Assembly: GCA_905250115.1 (NCBI GenBank)
Contig: CAJNOI010000043.1
Coordinates: 331,821-395,820, forward strand
DNA from: Adineta steineri
Taxonomy: Eukaryota > Rotifera > Eurotatoria > Adinetida > Adinetidae
Reading direction: 5' to 3'
Length of the DNA: 64,000 nt
Shown: positions 10,440 through 23,353 of the stretch, piece after piece
How the letters are laid out: each line of letters starts with the position of its first letter
Numbering within the stretch: the first letter of the stretch is position 1
Made by a program: the position numbers and the translations under genes
Notes under the pieces: model-generated
Told to the model about the DNA's origin: nothing
Database searches by the model: none
Seen by the model: the letters and a program-made list of their open reading frames with translations, nothing else

Positions 10440-13400
10440 ATGATATCTGAAAAAAATAAAAAGGGAAACATTTCGAAATGAACAATTCTTATGATAATAT
10501 AGACATATTGATACTATCATATAGTTTACTAATTAAAGGATAAATAAACAACTTGATTATAGAGTATCAAATCGTAGTCATATCCTTGAAATGAATTAAT
10601 TAGAGATATTTTTTTATTAAAAAAAAAGAAGTTCTTGCTTACTTGAAATTTAATGTCTAGACTTATTTTTTTCTTCTTCATCTAAATAACTCTATTTAAA
10701 GATGACATCTCATATATATGTATGCATGTACATATTTCTTTCTTTTTTCTTTTTGACAAGATTGTATGTATATATCGTCGTTGATCATACGAGAAAAACA
10801 TTGTTAATAGCTATCTGTTCGCACTTCAAAATGATCACTGCTGTGAGCGTTGATTGACACAACGTGAATTCGGCTAGATCGATAATATTACGCAAAAAAA
10901 AACGAAATAAGAGTATAACGCATACTTAAATGACCACCATTGTACGATATATATATATGTGCTCAGTGATTGTATAAACAAATAATATAGTTAAGTTGTC
11001 TGATATGTATGCGAGTATTATGTGCTCAACGGCAAATACTGACTGATGGACGGACAGCACTGCAGGCAACTTGCATATGTGTATAATAGAAATCAGATCG
11101 TTAGGGTTCGATTGATAGGGAGTAGATCTTACTAATGTCTCTATGATGCAATCTTGCAGATTTTCTCTGAACATTCTTTTAATATACTCACGTACTGTTC
11201 AAGCCGATGAAATCAAGATTGAACAGAAGAATCTCTTTTATGTACGTACTAGGAGAGAAGAAGAGAAGAAAAAAGTCTGCTTTCTCTTCTCTCATCGATA
11301 ACAAAAATGAAGAGGGAGAGGGAGAGAATGAGAAGGCGTTTTATAATATTTTTTTATCTTCTTTCTTTCTTTCTCTGTCACCATTGCTTACATGTATTTA
11401 TTAATTTGTACCTTACTTTTCTTATATTCTTTAACGGATATACAAGGGGTTTCACTGTTCAAGTGTATGATGATAGGCCAGCTTACGTAAAATGTACTCG
11501 AATTTCATTGCATGGTAGTGATCAACTACAAATACATACATGTATATTTTATGACATAGCAGAAAGACCTTGTAGTATATTGAAATATGTAAAAGCACGT
11601 GTGTGTCCACTCATTATTGTTACTATCAGTTCTATGTCTATCTGGGAATAATATTTGAATCCCAGACGAATACAAATCCTAACTTATAAAGTGTGAACAT
11701 CAATCAGCTGTCTATTATCGATATATAGGAAAAAAATGAGACCGCTTTGCTTTTGAGGTTGAGATTCACTTGTTTAAATGAACCATTCGACAGGTCGTTC
11801 AATCGGAACATGCACATTAGCGAAGTCAACTAATAGAATGGGAAAAAACGGCTAATCGACATTCTTTCGTACACAAGCAGAAGAAGAAGAAGAAGAAAAA
11901 AAAGGGAATGATGCAATGCATACATCAAACAAGTACGTTATTGAAAAATAATTATCGATAGTGTGCATGTTATATATATAAGCATGGACAGAGAGGCCTC
12001 GGGAGGTATCATATATATATCTTGAAGACTGAAGTTCAAACATAATTGGCTTGCTTCTAGTTACTAATATTTCTCATGTTACACTGCAAACACTATAATT
12101 CCTTTTAGTCTTTGTCACACGCGATTTATTTCTTTTTTTAACTCGAAAAAAGGAAATAATACTAGTCATCCTTTTTTTTTCTTTAGTTAGTAGTTAAATA
12201 ACAAAGATTCAAGGTTGTAAAGAAGCAAACGACACAATGTCTCAAGGAGAAGCGTGATAAATCAATATTCTATGACTATAGATTTACGCCTCTCTCTCTA
12301 TATATATATAGATAGATCCTACAGTTTATCGATGATCTTTTGTGTAGTTTACACATAACACTTGTTAAAATGAAAGACAAATTATCTATTTTTTATTCAA
12401 ATTGAGTTTATGAATACATTTATTACTTGCTTGCTTGTTCGATCGTGGAACAGATGAAATCAATCACTAATTTAATAATGATGAGATCGTTCGGACTTAA
12501 GAGTGTTGTATAGAGAAAAAGAATTATGTTCTATATTGGCAATATGAGCAATAGTGCTAAAAGGATCCTCTTCTCGTTTTCTTTTTTCATTCGAGCATAT
12601 ATAAAAAATCTTTTTAACCTTGAATCAACGAGAACGGTCGAATTGAGAAAGAAGAAACGAGTGACTCAATCATTAGTAAGCATGTATTGAACCAACAAGA
12701 ACATATACACATACAAATTTATATTAGTTCTTTTTTTTTTTTTATTATATATGTATATGCGTGTATGTATGTGTGTCTACCGGTTAAAGTAGTTAGTACT
12801 ATTCGATGACTGCAATTAGACATGAACAAGCCAGTCAGTCGTATGTTTAGTCTGCTATTACTTCTGATCTTCATCTATTCACAATACAATCAAGAATACA
12901 TGCGTGTAACTTTCGTACTGATATTAGTTGCTATTCTAGACGAAATTGATCATATGTGTATGTGTCTACATTTCATACCAGAAGATGAAGAAAAGAACTC
13001 ATAGAATAGAACAAAAGAGAGAAAAAAAGAAAAACGAATGACGAAAATGAGTCGTGTCTGAACAATTATAATAACACTAATCATTCATTCACATACACAA
13101 CTTATTCTTGAACTTCTGCCGCTCTATAATCATCATATATATATATAAGTGAACAGCAGACTTAAACATTAAAATTGAAGTTCTATCGATATAAATGTTT
13201 TAAAATTCTTTTACTCTCTTATTTCTTCATAAATGAAGCAGAAGAAATAATCATTGCTTCTTCTAACTGAATGAATTCCATCTTGTTCATCATATACTAT
13301 ACTACATTACAGACTCTTCTCTCTACGATATAGATGATTGATTGATTGATTGATCAGTTCATCTCTATACACTATATCAACAGTATTTTATAGAGAAAGA

Positions 13401-15189
13401 AATGAATGATAATCATAGAATTACTTATTTTTTGTATTGAATAGCAAAAGAAATTGCTATTCTTAATAGAATACAATAGAAAATCACGAAGAAAATTATT
13501 GTGCTCTTTTCACTGATCATAATACATTTATGTTAAACAAATAATCGAACAAATGATGATATCGATAAACTTTGAGTAATCAATTGTAAAAGAGCACAAA
13601 CTAATTCGTTTTCTTTCCCGAATGTATACTATAACAAACTATAAACTAAATAGTAGACAAGAAAAAAATAGTATCTAATATACATATTACTTTTGTTTAT
13701 AAAATGTCGAATATCTGGTAAATGTAAATATATAATATAAGTAATTGCTGCTTTGGAAATAAAGATGTTCTTCTTTTTATTAGAAAAGAATGTAAGATAA
13801 ATGTGTTTTGATGAATGAACATCAAACAAAGTACAATATTATTATTTGACTGTCATCCCTCAATAGGTGGCCCATGGTCATTGATTATGTCTCTATACAA
13901 TATATACATATACATATATAGATTTTAATCATCGTATATATGTCGGTCTTTTTGTCTATTTTATTGATTCTGACACATTTTCGATCCTACATATATATAC
14001 AAAATGACCTTTAGGCTTGTACATACTCAGCATGTGAATGAGTGTCTGATGTCAAATCACAACATACTTGTGTTGTTATTTTGTATATATATACATTTGG
14101 CAAACTTTCTAGTAAATAACAACAATGATGTCATGATAATATTTTTCACTGACCAGAGTAACATCAAAGTTGTTTCCTGTTACATGTGAATACATAGTTT
14201 TATTTAAAGATAGAGGATGTACACATCTATGAAGAACAAAAAGAACAATCACTTACCATGTAAATGACAAGAGGAGGAGATGAAAAAAACGTTTGACTTA
14301 TTTAAGCATAACTAATATCTTCATCAGTTTGATAATCATATTGGACTAGACCTCGTGCATGACTACGTGTTGTCTAAGTGGACAGTTAGAAAAGAGGCGG
14401 AATTCTGCATGTTGAAGAATGTCTTGAAAATAGACGAAGTCGAGTGATTTTTTAATCATGTTTGAAGTATTGCAATAGACAAGAGAAAAGAAGAAAAAAA
14501 AAAGAGAGGACCATTACTTCCCATACTTATCATCGGAGAATAAAGGATGGTCGAACGAATGAGAAAATGGGCGTTCTATACAAAAGAGAATATATATATA
14601 TATATATATAAGGAACTTGTTTGACCGGAAACATGTACACACGCAATAGTGAGTGAGTGAATGAATAAGTATGTAGTTATATTTATATATGTATGTATAT
14701 ATATATTTACTCAATGTGTCGATGAAAAAAGTCATACACAAGAGTTAGACAACAAAATTGTACTTATGAGACTAAGTTTTATTTCTATTAGTTATGTGAA
14801 TAGTATGTTCATGATGATGTAAAAGAAAAATAAAGAGACAAGTTAGATGATGAATGATATAGAACACAATTTTTGTTCCGTCGAGATCGATTTAATTATA
14901 TCATTCGTCTTAATAGAGTTCTCATAATAATTATTTTTCATAGATTGAGATACAACTGATTGCATATATTTTAATATTGATGAAATAAATAGACATTTGT
15001 TGATTCTTGACCGGCAAAAAAAGCAAATAAATATAAATAAGAAATTATTCTTTTTCAACAAATTCAATTCAAATATCATGATTAATTATAAGAGACGACG
15101 GAGGACATATTTATTTATTATTCTAATAAGAAAAAAAGAACAAAATTTGCTTAATTAATATTAATGTTTCAATCAACCAATATAATGAT
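10440..15189. other. 4.7 kb gene-poor region
   Basis: No exon I can support. The stretch contains the upstream region of the receptor gene (10440 onward), simple repeats such as GATT units at 13335-13354 and TA dinucleotides at 14590-14610, and many short purine- or pyrimidine-rich runs. Small frames (10926-11174 minus, 11307-11651 plus, 11852-12043 minus, 14843-15079 minus) have no recognisable domain, start context or splice partner. Confidence 0.55.
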
Positions 15190-15869
15190 TTAAAGTGATT
15201 GATTTATTAAAATAGAATTCTTAATAATATTGATTCCTGCATCTTTCATTTGTTGATACGCTAATTGAACAGGTGATATAATTTGTTGATTAGAATCTTT
15301 TTTCAAACAATTTTCACATTGTTCAATAGGTGGTAAAGCATAATTCATATATCTTTCAAGACATATTTGACATCTTTCTAAATAATTATCTTTTCTAGCT
15401 GCACATAAATTTTCATCAACAAAAAATTTAATTGTGGAAATTTTTTTTTCATTTGTATGGATGAATCCCGTACGCATGATGTAATAGTACATCCTCCAAT
15501 AACAATATCTAATTTAGCTTCTAATTGTTCATTTAACCATTGTTGAACACCTGGACATATTGAAAGATTTGTATGAGGTTTAAAGGTATGAGTTATAGAA
15601 TGAAATTTACGTTGAGATAATTCATTATTTATTGGTTCAAATATTTGTCGATCATAATGAGAAAAACCTGTTTCACTGATTAATATTGGAATTGAATCAG
15701 GATTTGATATTGAATGTAGGAATGAAGCAATACGATTAAAAGTTTCAAGAATAGGTGTTGATTGTCCTATTGGAAACATTCGAGACCAACAACCATCATT
15801 GACAAAACCATTTTGAGGATCAATTAAAATTAATGCAAAACGTTTTGAAATATTATTAATCGAAGACAT
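15190..15869 (-). CDS. isochorismatase-like cysteine hydrolase, frameshifted
   Basis: The first frame (from the ATG at 15869) reads an isochorismatase-family N-terminus: FALILIDPQNGFVND with Asp17, then IVIGGCTITSCVRDSS where Cys132 sits at the family's nucleophile position. Members hydrolyse isochorismate, nicotinamide or other amides; the substrate here is unknown. After about residue 140 the frame goes wrong, while the next frame carries the expected continuation (FFVDENLCAARKDNYLERC ...), running to the stop at 15190-15192. The break lies at a nine-base T run on the plus strand (15441-15449) or the six-base A run just left of it (15421-15426). A one-base length difference in either reconnects the two parts. 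A homopolymer sequencing error and a real frameshift are both possible. The C-terminal part has extra Cys residues (CQICL, CENC) that I do not recognise. No intron fits the join. Confidence 0.7.
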
Positions 15870-16654
15870 CTAAACATTATTCTTTCTATTCTTAAATCAA
15901 TAAATAAATTTCTGTTTTGTTTTGATTAAATCCAAACATTTAATCAAATGTTATTTAAATATTTTATTTTCTCATTTCTATATAAATGATCTTAGTTTTG
16001 TCCTCAATGATTTTTCAAGAAAGAAGAAAAATAAACAAACAATCAAACAAAAAAAAGAACATCAACAACATTACATAATTAATGATGATCATTAGAACAA
16101 AATCATCATTTATTGACAAACAAACATATAAACAAAAATAAAGCACATGTCTTTTTTTTTTAATAGAAAAACAATTTTTAATGAATACACATACAAAATC
16201 AAAAAAATGTAATGAAGACAAAGAAGAGCACAACTAAAATCATCAGATAATATCATCATATAATTTAAACGGGCAAATATCATATACAACAATAGAATTT
16301 TTACATTTGTTTAGAGTTTTTTTTTAATATATATATATCAAAAATCAAGATTTTAAATTCAAAGAATCGATATAGCCCCACAATAGTTGTATATATATAT
16401 GTATATACACAAGACGAAAAAAAAAATAAGGATTCTCAACAAAAGAACGGATAGAGAAAGTGGAGAGTGCACTGTTATGATACAAAAAAAATAGAATGTG
16501 TTTCTCCTTTGAGTGCAAATCAACGAGAATCACCGAGAATTATTTTTAAAAAACAACAACAACAATAACAACAACAACGAAAGAAAGAAAAAAAAAGATT
16601 AGACCAGACTAGCATCGAACAAAAAAAAATAAACCGAAATCCAATGATTTTCTT
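15870..16654. other. intergenic, low-complexity
   Basis: AT-rich sequence with poly-A and poly-T runs, CAA repeats near 16551-16577 and TA dinucleotide runs near 16327-16340. It lies between the isochorismatase-like start and the Scm stop codon and probably contains the Scm 3' UTR (the minus-strand transcript runs leftwards from 16655). The frames at 16015-16292 and 16345-16533 are low-complexity and not supported. Confidence 0.55.
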
Positions 16655-19600
16655 TTAAGATTGTTTTAATTTTTCAATATGATGAATTATTTTCAGAGAT
16701 GGACCAAGTTTTAAACCCATATGTCTCATTAATGTATCGGTTGTAAGAAGAAGAAGAGCTTTTCCATCAATTTCCTAGAAAATTCAATAGTTTAGTTTAC
16801 TTTATTCTTTAAATTAAATTCATTTTTAATAAAATACTTCTTGAAGAAAACGTGCAGCAAGACTATCAAATGACGGATCGATTCCACGAACAAATCCTGC
16901 TACTTCACTTGGTGTAAATCGTTCAGGACGATGAGAAGCACCTGAACAAAAAAATAATTAATTTGATATTCATTTTTCATCGATTATATTTATTACCATT
17001 TTGAATGGATTTTGCATTTTGTTGATTTGTTATTATTGGAGAAGGATTTACTAAAGGTTCTATATAAATATTAAACAATTTTAATATGATTCTAGTGTTT
17101 TTTTATTTAAATAATTACTTGTATCATAAACAGATTTTTCTTTAGAATTCGATCGTGCAGATTTACCATTGCTTATAAAAGTTGTATTGTCTAGAAGAAA
17201 AACAAAATATATTATAACGTTTTTCATATACTACACACATTAGGATTGCCTATAAGTTGTAACCGAAAAGAACGTTTTTTATGTCTAGTAGACGTATCTA
17301 TGAACGGAATTTGTCTTACTACAGATTTAAAGTTTACTATCGAATGATATATAAATGAACAAAATCGGAGTATAATACTCGCGAATATTTCTTCGTTAGT
17401 CGAATTTTGAATGTAATTTCAGATGATAAGAGAGTTAAAAATTCAAAATAAAATGATTACAACTTTTTGACCGAGATAAATTAGAAACATTGACCTTGTG
17501 TCAAATAATAGAAAATTAGTTTTGTTATTTATTTTCACCATTGATTTATCGAAAAAAGTCATTAATTTTCAACCAAGACAGTTTAATATTCCACACATTT
17601 TATTTATAAATGGTGAAAATCAGAAAAAATATCTAATTACTTTCGTTTTCAATATATATATATTCAAAACAAACCCCCGTTATACTATAATATCAAAAGT
17701 AATAGAAACATACCTGAATATGATGATGTTAATTCCGTGCTTTTTCGTTTAGTGGTATTACTCATGATTGGTTTATATGATGGTGATAATTGTTTTTTAT
17801 CTATAAACAAAAATACAAATAAACATCTTGATATTGTCAAAAATATTCTAATAATACTAACCTGGTGATAATGACGAATCAAGAAAAGATGATGAGGAAT
17901 CATTACCTAAATGAATAAATATATACAAATATTCATAGAATTCGTTTATTTGAATCTTACTTTGATTATTTAAAGGTATTGGTGGTAGAGTTGAAATAAA
18001 AAGATCATTACCAGATAAAATCACATTTTGAAATGTACGAATAATATCCCAAAAATCATCTTCTGTATCAAGTTGTCGTATATATATTACTGTACCATTA
18101 TCCACTAAATATATATTTAAATAACAAAATTTTTTTTTTTTGAAAATAATAAAAATGATTTTATTTTACATACATTTTATTTCTGTATAAGAATATTTTT
18201 CGTCTTCTTTAGGTGTTGGAAATATATCAAGTATTCGTTTAATAAAAGATGTTTGTTGAAAAGCACATTTTATACATGAATTAAATATTGTTGCTAACAC
18301 AGTATGACATTCACCTGGACCAAACATTGATGGCATTGAGAAACGAAATTTTTGTGGATTTAATAACATTCCACTATTATCATCAACATAATTTAAATAT
18401 ACAGTTACTAAAAGAAATTTATTTAGATTTTTAACTCGAAACAACAGATAATATAAATTAAACGATTTCAAAATAGACTAGTACGATTGTTGAAAACAAT
18501 TTAGTTTGATGACTATTAAATAGGAAATACATCATTATATAAATTATGTCTACAAATTTCGATTGACAAGGTTTATAAAAAAAAAACTACATTTATCAAA
18601 GTCTAATGATCATTAGAATAGCATGTATAAAGTATTATTGTATAGAAACGATCATGAAAGTTTTTACTTCTCCTATATACTATACATTACACTTTGAAAT
18701 GATTCATTCAAGCGAATGTTAATGTTTTACTTTTTAGAAGGGTCACTTGAATTATATAAAAAGCAAATTATTTGCTTAGTGTAGTGATATTTCTCATTCA
18801 TACATAAAATTAAGTAAACTACTGATTACATTGAAAGATACGATATATCAGATATCATCGAAATCTATTTGGTAGTTTGAAATTGATCAGATTAATAAAT
18901 CGATCTTGAACGTCAACCTTTTGACTAAGAGGCTTTTTTCGGAAAAATTTAATTTTCTTCTTTTCTATGTACTCAATCATAAATCAATCGACATTTTCTA
19001 TTATATTAAAAACGTTTATGAACATATACACTTGGACGAGTTTCATACAGTTTTTTAACGGTAAATGTGTACTATATTTAATATACGTCAACCTTACATT
19101 CACTTTCAATCGAAGGTTAATGTTTGACTTAATGATTATGATGAATTACGGAAGAAGTGTACTTATTGAAAGATTTTTTTTTCTATGATTGACTACTTAC
19201 CAATTGGTCGTTCTTTTTTAATAAATCCATTAATTTCATTGAATTCATTTGAACTTCGACGTTCTTTTTTAATACTTGAAGTTTTCTTTGATTTACTTTT
19301 TGTTGTTAGATTATTATTTTTTTCATCCATACTTGTCGGTGAATATGATGAATCATTTGATATAGGAGAAATAACAGGTTTTTTTACTTTTGATTGTTGT
19401 CGAACATTTCCATTTTGTTTATTTGGAGTTGTTGGTAAAGTTTTATTCGGTGTACGAGAAGGAGCTAAAAATAAAATTCGAAAATTTTTTCTTTTCGGTT
19501 TTGTTATCAAAACTACATACGATTTCCACCAACTTTAGCGAGAGGAATTCCAGCTAATCGACACCAACCAACAGGAAAAATATCTCGTGATGAATATTCA

Positions 19601-20395
19601 GGTTTAAAATCATTTGATGCACTCCATCCATCTAATGATATCGTTAATCGACGATCACCAGTTGAAACTTGACTTACTGTTGCTGGACATATCATTTGAG
19701 GATGTCTTGGATCAACAGCTTCTAATTTTTGTCCTTTTTTAAAATAATTTTTTTCAGGTTTTGGTGGTTGAGGTTTAAAACATGATTCAGCAGCGAATGG
19801 ACCATCTTTAACATAACGTTCGAAATATTTTGCCCATCGAGTTGAATTTTGTTGAAAACCAAGTGGTGGAACAATTTGTCCACCCTAAAAAGAATATGTA
19901 TGAAAAAAAAAAATGTTTTTAAGAATTTTGTCTCATACTGATGCCGATGTTTTTCCATAAACACGAATATCTCCTGAATCAACAAGACGCCAGAAATCAT
20001 TTCGATCATCAGTTCCATCTAATCGTATACGTAATCTTGGTCCTTCTTTTTCAATAATTGTTCCAATACACCATGAATCTTGATTTCTTGGATCAATAGA
20101 TTCAAGTTTTTCTCCTACATTAAATTCATTTTCTGGTGGAATTAAAGCCTTTAAATTAGAACAATTTTTTAAAAGAATTCAAAATGAAATTTTCATTTTA
20201 CTTGTTTGAAATTCTCAGCTGGTGCTGCTTCACTTTTTGTTTCGGCTAAATAAGACTTCCAATCATGTTCTAAATTAACAAAATCAAATAAATTCATAGA
20301 TATAAATCATAAGAATTACCTTCTTCTCTTAGTGAATCATCTGATGTGGAATTAGTAAGCATTTTCGTTGAAGGAAGCGTCGGAGATAGATTCAT
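16655..20395 (-). CDS. Scm: Polycomb group protein Scm/SCMH1 (two MBT repeats, SLED, SAM)
   Basis: Thirteen exons: 20320-20395, 20202-20269, 19939-20148, 19521-19884, 19201-19464, 18174-18407, 17961-18104, 17862-17906, 17714-17800, 17119-17190, 16997-17059, 16838-16941 and 16655-16774, giving 616 residues. Order: MBT repeat 1 at about 28-118 ([29 protein letters not shown]); MBT repeat 2 at about 119-239 ([30 protein letters not shown]); a basic, Ser/Lys-rich linker; a SLED (DUF3588) domain at about 328-450 ([33 protein letters not shown]); and a C-terminal SAM domain at about 545-616 ([32 protein letters not shown]). MBT repeats bind mono- or dimethyl-lysine, and the SAM domain polymerises with Polyhomeotic-type partners, so the protein should act in Polycomb silencing. 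The FCS zinc fingers of fly Scm are not seen, as in vertebrate SCML2. Two introns are unusually long (18408-19200 and 17191-17713). Confidence 0.88.
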
Positions 20396-23353
20396 ATCTA
20401 AAACTAAATGATATTTTCAAAAAAGAAGAAAGTCTTCTTCGTTTTTTTTCATGATTTTTTTTTGTCTCATTTCATTGACAGAAAGAAAAAGAAAGGAAAG
20501 AAGAATGATTAATGACAACGATGAAATTGAGCCAATGGTCAATTAGATAATTGAATAGATGGCAGTGATAGTTTTAATTGATTTGTTTAATATAGCACAT
20601 GAAACGATTAACGTTTTGTCAATGGACATTAAAATAATATAAAAAAAAGTATTTATAAAACATATCTTTAGAAAGAATAACGATTACCTTACATGATAAA
20701 TTTGTTTCTTTCCTTTGCTTACCTTTTTCTTGATGAAAACATATCAGTCCTATTAATTGTATTCTCTAGCAAACGATCTTTTTCTCTCTACTGTCTTATG
20801 AATATTTATGACATCATAGTCTATATTCAATGTCTTTTTCGTTCGTTATGTTGTACTTTTTTCGATACTGTAAAATGCGCGTAATGAGTAACTTATAAAG
20901 ACGTTAATTGATAAAATTCTCGAACAATGTAGAAAATAACCAATCTAGATTTTATGTATGATATAACTATATGAATTGTAAAAGAAAATGACATGAGTGT
21001 CGTTTAATATAATGTCAATTTATATTCGTAACAATCCGAGCGTATCTATGTCATGATAGATAAAAAAACTATGATTTAAAAAGAATCAATATGTCGAAAG
21101 AGACTCATTATGGAAATATGAATGAGATCAATTTTATACTTCTTCGTGTATGAATCATATGTAATTTTGAAATGAATAAGAAAAATTCCCAGTAGCTCTT
21201 ACTCATATATCGAATGAAGCCGATTGTTGGGTTATAATTTTAGTTAAATTATGATTTGTAATGTTGACCTAGTTCGATTTATATCTAATGATGATGAAAT
21301 TCTCCTTCCATACAATTTCATAATAGTAACAGCTGTCTCATTGGATTGTTGCAAGAGAAAATAGAAGAATTCATAGGTATATTAAAATGTAATTTCATCA
21401 AATTTCTCATTCTTGTGTAAATTGTTATATAAAATTTATCAGATATAACTACATGTTATCTGCGCTCGTTTACACTTTCGTTCATTCCCTAACTCGTGTC
21501 TAAGATGGCAATAGAAAGTTTAAGTTAATACAATTTACAATTGGATAACCATCAGATATTTGCTAATCTCTTATTGCGCTACCAGTGCTACATATTCTAT
21601 ATTAATAAAAACTATGAAGACTAGTGAGAATTAGTTTTATAAATTATATAAATAGTTTTTTGACGGTACTACAATATCAGTTGTCACTGTAATATATTAT
21701 GTACAAATCAAATATTGTTATTCAATATAAAATTTTGAATGCATTGAATTTTGTAAGTATAAATTCTTTTATTCAATACTAATGAGCAGGAGTACTCTAG
21801 ATTGAACATACTGTTAACTACACAACTATTTGTGTCAAGATTAAATAATAAGAGTTCATAGAAAATTCTTACCTCTTTTCGATTCCAACAAAAAGACACG
21901 ATTAATTATTAATTAAGAAAAGGTTTATGACAGACAGATTCGTCTATGGAGTATTATAAGAGAAAGTAGGTTGGCATTTAAAGAAAAAGAATGTTTGTCT
22001 GTTGAAGTAGATTTCTACCAATGAAATTTTAATTCTTATATTTAAAACTAAATTGTCTATCGTTTATCGAATGATGTTAAAACAGAATATATCTAAGTGA
22101 TACATGTCTTACAAAGTACAACAAAATCGCTCAACATTTTGCGTTGTTCTGTTAAATACTTTATGTAATCAATAGATGCCGACATTGGATGGTAAATATT
22201 TTAAGTATTATTTCGTTTTTACATCACTTACAGATGTTTTATGTGTATTTAAGCAATTCTGAATAGTGAATAAAGGCTCTTTCTTAATTTACATCTTGAT
22301 TCGTTAAATTTACAAAATTCAAATTCAACGATATTCCCGTTTAAACTGTACATAATTTCAATTTATTTTATTTATAAACAAAGAAAGAGTAAAAGAGAAA
22401 AGATATTAGGAAAAATGATTTTCAAAACTTGATCAATAGTAAACGACAATAGATGATTAGTGCAGTATACATTCTTCGAGTTTCCTTCGTTGTGCCGCCA
22501 TGTAAAAATGCATGTACATATTGCTCTAGTATATTATTCATATATACTACTCGGGTAGATCTCTCTATTAGCTTCTTTATACTCTTATTCTATATACACG
22601 AGCTGTGAATCAATGAAGATGTGTATATAAAGATAAACTTTATCTTGACTGTGAGATCATCATATTTTTATTATGAATGTCCTATGTTTGTCTGATTGAG
22701 CTTCGACTATCAAATGGCCATAACGGTGTGAAATAATACAAAATTTCGTAAGAATATCAAAGTAAAGGTAAGCGCGTAAATATTTGGTGAAGTGATTCGA
22801 TGCTTCCTTTTTGGAAATTCAATAGACTGAGATGATATTTAGAGAACTCAACATCACTTTGTAGGGATCGACAAAAGCTTTTTCATTTGAAAAAAGAATC
22901 ATGTGGAACGTGTATTGCCATAACAATGAATCCTAGGCAAAATCTGTCGAGAAACTCGTAAGTGTTTTTATAGAAAGCGTTTCAGAGAGAAGTACAAACA
23001 CATTTCTTTCAATCATCATCAATCAAATGAAATATGAAACAACACTCATGACACGCAAATATAAGTATGTTTCTAAAACATTGCAGATCTAGTTTTATTT
23101 AATTACAGTTTAGTTCTTGTAAAAATGTATTTAATGAAGTTGTATCAAAACAAATTGTCTACATACCTACCACAGAGGCATCTCTTACTGCATTGACATA
23201 TCATATTATGCACTTCGCCTACATTATAGAGGTGTACTCTTTACTCTCATTGGTGATTTAATCAGCTAGCGTGCACATGGATAGATATTGACTTAACATG
23301 AAACTATTATTACAAATCATTTTTCTAATCTATTTGTTTCGTAATACATTTGT
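20396..23353. other. 3 kb divergent intergenic region between Scm and RBBP6
   Basis: It separates two genes transcribed away from each other, so it should hold both promoters. I see no conserved exon, RNA gene or clear repeat. The small frames at 20693-20884 (plus) and 21708-21899 (minus) lack any recognisable feature. Confidence 0.55.

Noticed and set aside
10926-11651. Frames of 82 and 114 codons
   Set aside because: No domain, no splice partners, composition expected for AT-rich DNA.
14590-14610. TA dinucleotide run as a possible origin or regulatory site
   Set aside because: Simple microsatellite, one of several in the window.
19185-19538. Plus-strand frame of 117 codons
   Set aside because: Antisense to Scm exon 19201-19464.
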